Shown here one piece after another: positions 1 to 6,425 of a DNA stretch of 24,406 bases. Under the pieces are notes generated by a model. That model was not told the origin of the DNA and did no database searches. It saw only the letters and a list, made by a program, of their open reading frames with translations. Source of the stretch: an uncultured Prevotella sp. (GTDB lineage: Bacteria; Bacteroidota; Bacteroidia; Bacteroidales; Bacteroidaceae); assembly GCA_900557035.1 (NCBI GenBank), contig USRA01000030.1, forward strand, positions 1-24,406. Reading direction: 5' to 3'. The position numbers were made by a program, and so were the translations under genes. The first letter of the stretch is position 1. Each line of letters begins with the position of its first letter.

Positions 1-83
1 TTGTTTCTTGGTATGACAACGAGATTGGTTACTCACACAAGGTTGTTGAGTTGATCAAGATCATGAAGAAGCACAACGGTTAA
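1..83 (+). CDS. gap: Glyceraldehyde-3-phosphate dehydrogenase, C-terminal end (partial)
   Basis: Only the last 26 codons are inside the window, read in frame from base 3 to a TAA at 81-83. They encode VSWYDNEIGYSHKVVELIKI followed by MKKHNG. The SWYDNE-GYS-KV block is the conserved C-terminal signature of NAD-dependent phosphorylating GAPDH, the glycolytic enzyme that converts glyceraldehyde 3-phosphate to 1,3-bisphosphoglycerate in the cytoplasm. The start, the active-site Cys and the NAD-binding domain lie upstream of the window. A strong terminator follows 32 bp after the stop, so this transcript ends before miaA. Confidence 0.93.
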   Translation, partial: VSWYDNEIGYSHKVVELIKIMKKHNG

Positions 84-114
84 TTCGTTGCCTCTTAACG
101 ATTAAGAAAATATT

Positions 115-150
115 GCCGCCCAGCATTTCTGATGCTGGGCGGCTTTTTTT
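115..150 (+). terminator. Rho-independent terminator after gap
   Basis: A perfect 12-bp stem (115-126 pairs with 132-143; arm GCCGCCCAGCAT) has a 5-nt loop and is followed directly by seven T residues (144-150). This is a textbook intrinsic terminator, placed between the GAPDH stop and the miaA promoter. Confidence 0.95.
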
Positions 151-191
151 ATCTCAGATTGTCTTGATGTGAGAATTTCTTTTCGTTTTAT

Positions 192-222
192 TTTGTATTA
201 TCAATTATTTCCTTTATCTTTG
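192..222 (+). promoter_or_regulatory. Bacteroidota-type promoter of miaA
   Basis: A -33 element TTTG (192-195) and a -7 element TATCTTTG (215-222, consensus TAnnTTTG) are separated by exactly 19 bp, the spacing known for the primary sigma factor of Bacteroides. The -7 box ends only 4 nt before the first ATG of miaA, so the transcript would have almost no leader. Confidence 0.8.
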
Positions 223-226
223 CGGC

Positions 227-1201
227 ATGAAACAGACGATGATTACCATATTAGGTCCTACTGCGAGCGGAAAGACGAGCCTTGCCGCAGCGCTTGCTTC
301 CAAGATTAACGGCTTGGATGCTGCTGCGTGGGGTGAAACTACCCAGGGGGCGGAGATTATCAGCGCCGATAGTCGCCAGGTGTATCGTGGCATGGACATC
401 GGTACGGGAAAAGACCTGGAAGATTATACGGTGGACGGTAAGTTGATACCTTATCACTTAATAGATATCTGCGAACCGGGAACCAAGTATAACCTCTTTG
501 AATATCAGCAAGATTTCTATGATGCCTATCTCGATATCCGGAAACGGGGCGTGCTGCCTATCTTGTGCGGCGGAACAGGACTGTATATCGAGTCTGTGCT
601 CAAGGGATATCATCTTTCGCCTGTACCACAGAACCAGGAGTTGAGAGACCGGCTGGCTGATAAGAGCCTGGATGAGCTTACGGTGATGCTGAAAGAGCTG
701 AAGGCTAAGACGGGTTCCAATATGCACAATCGCACAGATGTGGATACTGCACAGCGGGCTATCCGGGCTATTGAGATTGAAACCTATAATCTGGAGCATC
801 CTATGCCGGAACGGGAATTGCCTGCTGTTGATTCGCTCATCATAGGTGTCGGTATTGATCGTGATGCCCGTAGAGAGAAGATTACCCGAAGGCTGAATCA
901 GAGACTCCAGGAAGGGATGGTGGATGAAATCAAAGGTTTGCTCGATAGGGGAATTCCGGCAGAAAACCTCATCTATTATGGTTTGGAATATAAGTTTATC
1001 ACCGAATATGTGATTGGCAAAACCACCTATGAGGAAATGTTCAGAGGTCTGGAGATAGCCATCCATCAGTTTGCCAAGCGCCAGATGACCTGGTTCCGCG
1101 GTATGGAGAGAAGAGGTTTTACCATTCATTGGATAGATGCCCTGCAGCCGATGGAACAGAAAGTGGAGCAGGTGCTGGAGATAATTAAAAGTTCAAAGTA
1201 A
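227..1201 (+). CDS. miaA: tRNA dimethylallyltransferase MiaA
   Basis: This enzyme transfers a dimethylallyl group from DMAPP to N6 of A37 in tRNAs that read UNN codons, in the cytoplasm. The sequence shows the P-loop GPTASGKT at residues 10-17, the ISADSRQVYRGMDIGTGK block, the GGTGLY motif and the C-terminal FAKRQMTWFR substrate-tunnel motif. At 324 aa it is close to family length. A short insertion (residues 29-42) lies between the P-loop helix and the DSRQVY strand. The start at 227 is the first ATG; an in-frame ATG at 239 (Met5) also lies before the P-loop, and neither has a Shine-Dalgarno sequence. The next gene starts 5 nt after the stop, so the two are probably co-transcribed. The last codons (KSSK-stop) are formed by an AAAGTTC-type repeat. 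Confidence 0.95.
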   Translation: MKQTMITILGPTASGKTSLAAALASKINGLDAAAWGETTQGAEIISADSRQVYRGMDIGTGKDLEDYTVDGKLIPYHLIDICEPGTKYNLFEYQQDFYDAYLDIRKRGVLPILCGGTGLYIESVLKGYHLSPVPQNQELRDRLADKSLDELTVMLKELKAKTGSNMHNRTDVDTAQRAIRAIEIETYNLEHPMPERELPAVDSLIIGVGIDRDARREKITRRLNQRLQEGMVDEIKGLLDRGIPAENLIYYGLEYKFITEYVIGKTTYEEMFRGLEIAIHQFAKRQMTWFRGMERRGFTIHWIDALQPMEQKVEQVLEIIKSSK

Positions 1202-1206
1202 AAATC

Positions 1207-2139
1207 ATGGCAGTGAATGAAAATAAGTGGGGGCTTCTGTATTGTCCCCGTGGCGGTTGGCGCAGTGCCAAACGCTGGGAAAAGATAGAAAAGGTGCTCA
1301 GGCAGCAGGGCGTGGATTACGACTTTGTGCAGAGCGAAAACCAGAAAAGCGTAGAGCGACTGGTGAAGATGTTTGTCAACAATGGCTATAAGACGATAGT
1401 GATTGTTGGCGGAGATTCTGCGCTCAATGATGCCGTTAATAGTCTGATGCAGATGGATGCTTCCGAGCGCAATGAAGTGGCGTTGGGAGTGATTCCTAAT
1501 GGACTGATGAATGATTTCGCCCGTTTCTGGGGATTCGATGACAGTAACGTGGAGCAGACGGTGGCTTGGCTCAAGAAGCGCAGGGTGAGAAAGATTGACC
1601 TGGGATGTATCCGATACACCAACAAGAAGGGGGAGAAGTGCTTGCGCTATTTCCTCAACTGTGTGAACATCGGACTCATTGCAGCGATTATGAATCTGCG
1701 TCGCCAGACCCGTCATGTCTTTGGTTCCCGTACGCTGTCTTTCATTTTCTCGTTCATTCTGATGATTTTCCAGCGTCTCGACTACAAGATGCATATCAGG
1801 ATCAACTCTGATGTCATCAAGCGCAGAGTGATGACGATGTGTGTAGGCAATGCTTCCGGCTATGGTCAGACTCCAAATGCCGTGCCGTATAATGGTCTGC
1901 TGGATGTCTCTGTGGTTTATCATCCGCAGATGACCCAGCTTTTTGAGGGTATTTATCTCTTTGTAAAGGGAAAGTTCCTGAATCATAAGAGTGTGCATCC
2001 TTACCGTACCCGCGAGGTGGAGGTAGAGGAGGCTTCTCATGCCTTGATTGGCATTGATGGAAGATTGATGAATACGCCTGTGGGGTCTTATAAGATAACT
2101 GTAATTCAGGAAGTCATCAACTTCCTGATTCCTGCATAA
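1207..2139 (+). CDS. Diacylglycerol kinase-fold (DAGK_cat) protein with altered motifs
   Basis: The fold is that of the DAGK/sphingosine kinase/YegS superfamily: an N-terminal nucleotide-binding lobe with VIVGGD (residues 65-70), an IPNGLMNDFAR block (96-106), and a C-terminal beta-sandwich lobe with NASGYG (215-220) and NGLLDV (229-234). Classical members phosphorylate a lipid or sphingoid substrate at the inner membrane. Several signature residues differ from the usual pattern: GGDGT reads GGDSA, PxGTxND reads PNGLMND, DGLLD reads NGLLD, and the late DGE reads DGR (284-286). Kinase activity is therefore uncertain; the pattern may be a stable Bacteroidota subgroup. There is no signal peptide. 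It follows miaA by 5 nt in one unit and faces the convergent crp-like gene, with a long inverted repeat between them. Confidence 0.8.
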   Translation: MAVNENKWGLLYCPRGGWRSAKRWEKIEKVLRQQGVDYDFVQSENQKSVERLVKMFVNNGYKTIVIVGGDSALNDAVNSLMQMDASERNEVALGVIPNGLMNDFARFWGFDDSNVEQTVAWLKKRRVRKIDLGCIRYTNKKGEKCLRYFLNCVNIGLIAAIMNLRRQTRHVFGSRTLSFIFSFILMIFQRLDYKMHIRINSDVIKRRVMTMCVGNASGYGQTPNAVPYNGLLDVSVVYHPQMTQLFEGIYLFVKGKFLNHKSVHPYRTREVEVEEASHALIGIDGRLMNTPVGSYKITVIQEVINFLIPA

Positions 2140-2142
2140 ACG

Positions 2143-2184
2143 CCAATGAGGGTGAGTTCTATGATTAGAACTCACCCTCATTGG
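2143..2184. terminator. 19-bp perfect inverted repeat between convergent genes, likely bidirectional terminator
   Basis: Arms at 2143-2161 and 2166-2184 are perfect reverse complements (19 bp) around a 4-nt loop TGAT. The element sits 4 bp after the stop of the DAGK-fold gene and 15 bp beyond the stop of the convergent regulator gene. T-richness after the stem is weak on the plus strand and absent on the minus strand, so it is not a canonical intrinsic terminator, but its position fits a shared stop or mRNA 3'-end stabiliser. Confidence 0.7.
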
Positions 2185-2198
2185 TTATGTTGTGGCTT

Positions 2199-2903
2199 TT
2201 ATCCTTTTGCTATTTTCTTGATTTCCTCTTCATTGAGAATCTTGATCTTTCTGACATTCGTTTCTATCAGACCTTCTGAAACAAAGGCTGAGAGTGTGCG
2301 GATGCAGTTGCTCGTTGTCATGTTGGATATGTTGGCGAGGTCTTCACGGCTCAGGCTGCAGTCTAGTGTGACTCCGTCTTTAGCCAGTCCGTATGAATCA
2401 TGCAGAAACAGAAGTGCTTCTGCGAGGCGGGCACGGATGTGCTTCTGGGTGAGATTGACAGTGCGGTCGTCTGATTTTCCGATCTCTACACTCAGGTACT
2501 TGATGAAGTAGTGTCCGATCTTGTAGCTTTTCTGCAGCAGCTTCATCAGTACGGGTAGTGGAAAATGGACTACGGTGCAAGTATCCAAAGCCTGAGCTGC
2601 AGTCTTGTAGATTTCGTTTGCGAAATAAGCACGGAATCCGAAGAATTCGTTCGGCTTGATGACGCGGATAATCTGGCTTTTTCCGTTGATGCCATCCTTG
2701 AATATCTTCACTTTGCCAGTGAGAAGACACATTGCATCAGTGGGAGTTTCATCGCACTGATAAATCATTTCTCCTTTCTTGTATTTGGTGATTTCAACAT
2801 GTTCTTTCAATGTTGCAATCTGGTCGCTCTCGAGTCCGCCCCATATTTTCGAAATCTCTCGGGCTACCTTAGCTTTATTCGCATCTTTCTTCTTTTCAAC
2901 CAT
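2199..2903 (-). CDS. Crp/Fnr-family transcriptional regulator
   Basis: The 234-aa protein has an N-terminal cyclic-nucleotide-binding-like beta-barrel (about residues 25-120, with YKKGEMIYQCDE and LTGKVKIFKDG) and a C-terminal winged helix-turn-helix (about 150-225). The recognition region is SREDLANISNMTTSNCIRTL followed by SAFVSEGLI. No cysteine cluster for an FeS centre is evident, so it is not an Fnr-type oxygen sensor; the ligand cannot be read from the sequence. It is transcribed divergently from the glycogen operon across 220 bp that contain promoters for both directions and a 16-bp perfect palindrome. This makes it a plausible regulator of itself and of that operon, which is an inference. 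The ATG at 2903 has no Shine-Dalgarno sequence. Confidence 0.88.
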   Translation of the reverse strand: MVEKKKDANKAKVAREISKIWGGLESDQIATLKEHVEITKYKKGEMIYQCDETPTDAMCLLTGKVKIFKDGINGKSQIIRVIKPNEFFGFRAYFANEIYKTAAQALDTCTVVHFPLPVLMKLLQKSYKIGHYFIKYLSVEIGKSDDRTVNLTQKHIRARLAEALLFLHDSYGLAKDGVTLDCSLSREDLANISNMTTSNCIRTLSAFVSEGLIETNVRKIKILNEEEIKKIAKG

Positions 2904-2944
2904 TATCGTTCGTCTATTTATGCACTAGTTCGTTAAATCGGCTG

Positions 2945-2952
2945 CAAAATTA
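2945..2952 (-). promoter_or_regulatory. Candidate -7 element for the crp-like gene
   Basis: On the minus strand the sequence reads TAATTTTG, matching TAnnTTTG, about 41 bp upstream of the start codon. No exact TTTG -33 box sits at 19 bp; the nearest is ATTG (2974-2977) at 21 bp. The promoter may be weak or activator-dependent. Confidence 0.5.
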
Positions 2953-2992
2953 CACATTTTTTTTGATATAACTCAATAAAAAACGCTAAAAA

Positions 2993-3008
2993 TATGTTTT
3001 AAAACATA
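2993..3008. promoter_or_regulatory. Perfect palindrome in divergent promoter region (candidate operator)
   Basis: TATGTTTTAAAACATA is a 16-bp perfect palindrome between the promoters of the crp-like gene and the glycogen operon. It lies upstream of both -7 boxes (41 bp from the 2945-2952 box, 37 bp from the -33 box at 3046). Its size and symmetry suit a dimeric regulator such as a Crp/Fnr protein, but its A/T content means chance cannot be excluded. Confidence 0.4.
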
Positions 3009-3045
3009 CAAAAGTAAGATTTTCTAAAAATGTGTCACTTTTTCC

Positions 3046-3076
3046 TTTGTCTTCCCGCAAAAAAGCCGTACCTTTG
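3046..3076 (+). promoter_or_regulatory. Promoter of the glycogen operon
   Basis: TTTG (3046-3049), exactly 19 bp, then TACCTTTG (3069-3076) form a full Bacteroidota promoter. The predicted transcript has an A/T-rich leader of about 40 nt before the ATG at 3124. Confidence 0.82.
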
Positions 3077-3123
3077 AATGCAATAAATATAGTCAACAAA
3101 TATTAAAACCTTAATATAGATCT

Positions 3124-5067
3124 ATGAGTTATCTAAAATTCGAAAAGGCCCTGATGACCAACTTACAAGAGTCATTGCCGAAAGAGTTGTTAAGGACTAA
3201 TCGCTCGGGCGCATATTCGTGCTCAACGATAGTGGACTGTAATATCCGTAAGTACCACGGACTTCTGGTTGTACCGGTTCCTGAGCTGGACGACGACAAC
3301 CATGTTCTCTTGAGTTCTCTGGATGTTACGGTGATTCAGCATGGTGCTGAATTCAATCTTGGTCTGCATAAGTACCAGGGCAACAACTTCAGTCCGTTGG
3401 GCCACAAGTACATTCGTGAGTTTGATTGCGATAAGGTGCCTACTACACTTTACCGCGTGGGTGGTGTGATCCTCAAGAAAGAGGTAGTCTTCCAGCATTA
3501 TGAAGATCGAATCCTGATCCGCTATACGCTGGTTGACGGTCATTCTGCCACAACACTTCGTTTCCGTCCTTTCTTGGCGTTCCGCAGCGTGCGTCAGTTT
3601 ACCCATGAGAATGCAACCGCATCTCGTGACTACTCTGGTGTTGACAACGGAATTAAGACATGTATGTATGCTGGTTATCCAGACCTCTATATGCAGTTCT
3701 CAAAGAAGAACGAGTTTAAATTCTGCCCAGATTGGTATCGTGGTGTAGAATATCCTAAGGAGCAGGAGAGAGGTTATGCTTCTAATGAAGACCTCTATGT
3801 ACCAGGATATTTCGAGATGGATATCAAGAAAGGCGAGTCTATTGTCTTTGCTGCAGCTACATCTGAAATCAAGACTACCAGCTTGAAGAAACTCTTTGAT
3901 AAAGAGGTGGATGAACGTGCACCTCGCGATAATTTCTTCCATTGCCTGGTGAATGCTGCACATCAGTTCCATCGCCGTGAAAAGAACGACGACCGCTACA
4001 TTCAGGCTGGTTATCCATGGTTCAAGTGCCGTGCACGTGATACATTCATTTCGCTCCCAGGTCTTACTCTCTCAATCGAGGAGAACGACTACTTCGAGCT
4101 TGTGATGCAGACAGCCATGCGCGGATACTATGAGTTCATGGAGGATAAGCCTCTTACTACTCATATTACAGAAATCGAGATGCCTGACGTACCTCTCTGG
4201 GCTATCTGGGCTCTTCAGCAGTATGCCAAGGAGACCTCTAAGGAGGAGTGCTACAAGAAGTATGGTCAGTTTATCAAGGATGTCATCAATTTCATCAGAG
4301 ACAACAAGCACCCTAACCTGGAGTTGATGGAGAACGGCTTGCTCTATACCAATGGTAAGGACAAGGCTGTGACCTGGATGAACTCTACGGCTAATGGCCG
4401 CCCTGTAGTGCCTCGTACCGGATATATCGTAGAGTTCAATGCTCTGTGGTATAACGCTTTGTGCTTCTGTGCTGCTTTGGCAGGAACAGCAGGCGAAGAG
4501 GATGCACAGCAGGAATTGCTGGCTCAGGCTGAGGTTACCAAGAAGTCGTTCGTTGATACATTCCTCAATGAGTATGGCTATCTCTACGACTATGTAGATG
4601 GCAATATGATGGATTGGAGTGTTCGACCAAATATGATCTTCCCAGTGGCATTCGATTATTCTCCATTGTCACAAGACCAGAAGAAGAAGGTACTTGATAT
4701 CTGTACCCGCGAACTCCTTACACCTAAGGGATTGCGCTCACTCTCACCTAAGAGTGGCGGTTATAATCCTATCTATGTAGGTCCTCAGACACAGCGCGAC
4801 TATGCTTACCATCAGGGAACAGCATGGCCATGGCTGGGTGGTTTCTATATGGAGGCAAGCTTGAAACTCTACAAGCGTACCCGCTTGAGTTTCGTTGAGC
4901 GCCAGATGGTAGGTTACGACGACGAAATGTCTTATCACTGCCTTGGTACAATCAGCGAGCTCTTCGATGGCAACCCACCATTCTCAGGTCGAGGCGCCAT
5001 ATCTTTCGCCATGAACGTGGCAGAGATTCTCCGTGCGCTCGAATTACTAGAAAAGTATCAATATTAA
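3124..5067 (+). CDS. Glycogen debranching enzyme (amylo-alpha-1,6-glucosidase, GH133-like)
   Basis: This cytoplasmic enzyme is expected to remove alpha-1,6 branch residues during glycogen turnover. The 647-aa protein has an N-terminal GDE_N-type beta-sandwich domain (about 1-255, with the start block RTNRSGAYSCSTIVDCN at 25-40) and an (alpha/alpha)6 catalytic domain (about 270-640). Family blocks visible are AGYPWFKCRARDTFISLPGL (295-313), TWMNS (417-421), PRTGYIVEFNALWYNAL (430-446), RPNMIFPVAF (501-510), YHQGTAWPW (562-570) and SELFDGNPP (611-619). The TWMN and ARDT variants differ from the commoner TWMD and GRDT forms and may be lineage-typical. There is no signal peptide. It is the first gene of an operon with a glycogen synthase-like GT (17 bp downstream) and a GH57-like protein. 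Confidence 0.93.
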   Translation: MSYLKFEKALMTNLQESLPKELLRTNRSGAYSCSTIVDCNIRKYHGLLVVPVPELDDDNHVLLSSLDVTVIQHGAEFNLGLHKYQGNNFSPLGHKYIREFDCDKVPTTLYRVGGVILKKEVVFQHYEDRILIRYTLVDGHSATTLRFRPFLAFRSVRQFTHENATASRDYSGVDNGIKTCMYAGYPDLYMQFSKKNEFKFCPDWYRGVEYPKEQERGYASNEDLYVPGYFEMDIKKGESIVFAAATSEIKTTSLKKLFDKEVDERAPRDNFFHCLVNAAHQFHRREKNDDRYIQAGYPWFKCRARDTFISLPGLTLSIEENDYFELVMQTAMRGYYEFMEDKPLTTHITEIEMPDVPLWAIWALQQYAKETSKEECYKKYGQFIKDVINFIRDNKHPNLELMENGLLYTNGKDKAVTWMNSTANGRPVVPRTGYIVEFNALWYNALCFCAALAGTAGEEDAQQELLAQAEVTKKSFVDTFLNEYGYLYDYVDGNMMDWSVRPNMIFPVAFDYSPLSQDQKKKVLDICTRELLTPKGLRSLSPKSGGYNPIYVGPQTQRDYAYHQGTAWPWLGGFYMEASLKLYKRTRLSFVERQMVGYDDEMSYHCLGTISELFDGNPPFSGRGAISFAMNVAEILRALELLEKYQY

Positions 5068-5070
5068 TAT

Positions 5071-5077
5071 AAGGAGG
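5071..5077 (+). promoter_or_regulatory. Strong Shine-Dalgarno sequence AAGGAGG
   Basis: AAGGAGG lies 7 nt before the ATG at 5085, in the 17-bp gap after the debranching enzyme gene. It fixes the start of the glycosyltransferase. Apart from a partial AAAGGA before the susD-like start at 9851, no other gene start in the window has a recognisable Shine-Dalgarno sequence. Confidence 0.85.
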
Positions 5078-5084
5078 ACGCTAT

Positions 5085-6353
5085 ATGAAAGTATTAATGT
5101 TTGGATGGGAGTATCCTCCTCACGTATTTGGTGGCTTGGCTACTGCCAACTTTGGTATCACCCAGGGCTTGCATGCCCAGGGAGATGTCGATATTACATT
5201 GTGTCTGCCTCATCCTTTCGGTGATGAGGATCGCAGTGCATGTAAATTTGTGGCTATGAACAGTGTGCCTATCGCCTGGCGCGACGTCAATCATGACTAT
5301 GTGCAGCAGCGTGTGGGCAACATCATGAATCCTGATGACTATTTCCGCTACCGTGACCACATCTATGCCGACTTTAACTATATGAACGTGAATGACCTCG
5401 GCTGTATGGATTTTGCCGGCGGTTATCCATCTAATCTCCACGACGAGATCAACAACTACAGCATCATCGCTGGCGTTGTTGCCCGTAGCGAAGAATTTGA
5501 TATTATCCACGCCCACGACTGGTTGACATTCCCTGCTGGTATCCATGCCAAGCGAGTGAGTGGCAAGCCATTGTGCATCCATGTACATGCTACCGACTTC
5601 GACCGTAGCCGTGGTAAGGTGAACCCTACCGTATATGCTATCGAGAAGGACGGTATGGATAATGCCGACTGCATCATGTGTGTATCTGAGTTGACCCGTC
5701 AGACCGTGATTAACCAGTATCATCAGGATCCACGCAAGTGCTTTGCCATGCACAATGCGGTGTATCCATTGAAGCAGGAGTGGCAGGACATTCCACGCCC
5801 AGACCATAAGGGCAAGGAGAAGGTGGTAACCTTCCTGGGACGTCTCACCATGCAGAAGGGTCCTGAGTATTTCGTAGAGGCAGCCAATATGGTGTTGCAC
5901 CGTACCCGCAACGTGCGTTTCTGCATGGCAGGTTCGGGCGATATGATGGATCAGATGATTTATCTGGCAGCCGAAAGAGGTATTGCCGACCGTTTCCACT
6001 TCCCTGGTTTCATGCGAGGCAAGCAGGTATATGAGTGCCTGAAGGATAGTGATGTATATGTAATGCCATCCGTGAGTGAGCCATTCGGTATCTCTCCTTT
6101 GGAGGCTATGCAGTGTGGTACACCTACCATTATCTCTAAACAGAGTGGTTGCGGTGAAATCCTCACCAACTGTATCAAGGTAGATTACTGGGATATCCAT
6201 GCCCTTGCCGATGCTATCTACAGCATCTGCCACAACGAGAGTCTCTTCGATTATCTCTCAGAGGAAGGCAGAAAGGAAGTAGATCAGATTACCTGGGAGA
6301 AAGTGGGAGCCCGCATCAAGGATCTCTATCTCAAGACTTTGGGATGGAAGTAA
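5085..6353 (+). CDS. GT-B glycosyltransferase, glycogen synthase-like
   Basis: The 422-aa cytoplasmic protein has a GT-B fold: an N-terminal acceptor lobe starting MKVLMFGWEYPPHVFGGLA, a HAHDW block (142-146), and a C-terminal nucleotide-sugar lobe with FLGRLTMQKGPEYFVEA (250-266) and the EX7E motif SEPFGISPLE (E332 and E340). The opening resembles the sugar-nucleotide-gripping region of GT5 starch/glycogen synthases, while the overall length suits GT4/GT5. Between a debranching enzyme and a GH57-like protein, the likely role is elongation of alpha-1,4-glucan from ADP- or UDP-glucose; the donor cannot be read from the sequence. The start is set by the strong AAGGAGG. A 72-bp low-complexity spacer separates it from the next gene. 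Confidence 0.9.
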   Translation: MKVLMFGWEYPPHVFGGLATANFGITQGLHAQGDVDITLCLPHPFGDEDRSACKFVAMNSVPIAWRDVNHDYVQQRVGNIMNPDDYFRYRDHIYADFNYMNVNDLGCMDFAGGYPSNLHDEINNYSIIAGVVARSEEFDIIHAHDWLTFPAGIHAKRVSGKPLCIHVHATDFDRSRGKVNPTVYAIEKDGMDNADCIMCVSELTRQTVINQYHQDPRKCFAMHNAVYPLKQEWQDIPRPDHKGKEKVVTFLGRLTMQKGPEYFVEAANMVLHRTRNVRFCMAGSGDMMDQMIYLAAERGIADRFHFPGFMRGKQVYECLKDSDVYVMPSVSEPFGISPLEAMQCGTPTIISKQSGCGEILTNCIKVDYWDIHALADAIYSICHNESLFDYLSEEGRKEVDQITWEKVGARIKDLYLKTLGWK

Positions 6354-6425
6354 TGTTTAATATTTAATGTTAAATGTTAAAGGGCTAATCATAAAGTTCA
6401 AAGTTCAAAATTTAAAGTTCAAAGT
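6354..6425 (+). repeat. Low-complexity AAAGTTC / TTAATGTTAAA spacer repeat
   Basis: The gap between the glycosyltransferase and GH57-like genes is built of short repeats: overlapping TTAAT/TGTTAAA units (6354-6380), then AAAGTTC copies at 6393-6399, 6400-6406 and 6414-6420 running into the ATG at 6426. The same AAAGTTCAAAGTA string occurs at 1188-1200, at the miaA stop. No Shine-Dalgarno sequence is present. Confidence 0.75.

Noticed and set aside
1126..2181. A 351-codon open frame on the minus strand across the DAGK-fold gene
   Set aside because: It is fully antisense to a gene with clear family motifs; its protein is rich in His, Ile and Ser with no domain, and its start lies inside the inverted repeat.
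4372..4386. TWMN instead of TWMD in the debranching enzyme as a sign of lost activity
   Set aside because: All other catalytic-domain blocks are intact and the variant may be normal for Bacteroidota homologues, so inactivity is not supported.
5094..6233. A 379-codon open frame on the minus strand across the glycosyltransferase gene
   Set aside because: It is antisense to a well-supported GT-B enzyme; the His/Val/Ile-rich composition reflects the codon usage of the other strand.
6393..6425. AAAGTTC repeats as a possible CRISPR-like or iteron array
   Set aside because: The units are only 7 bp and adjacent, with no spacers, and there is no cas or replication gene nearby; a low-complexity spacer explains them.
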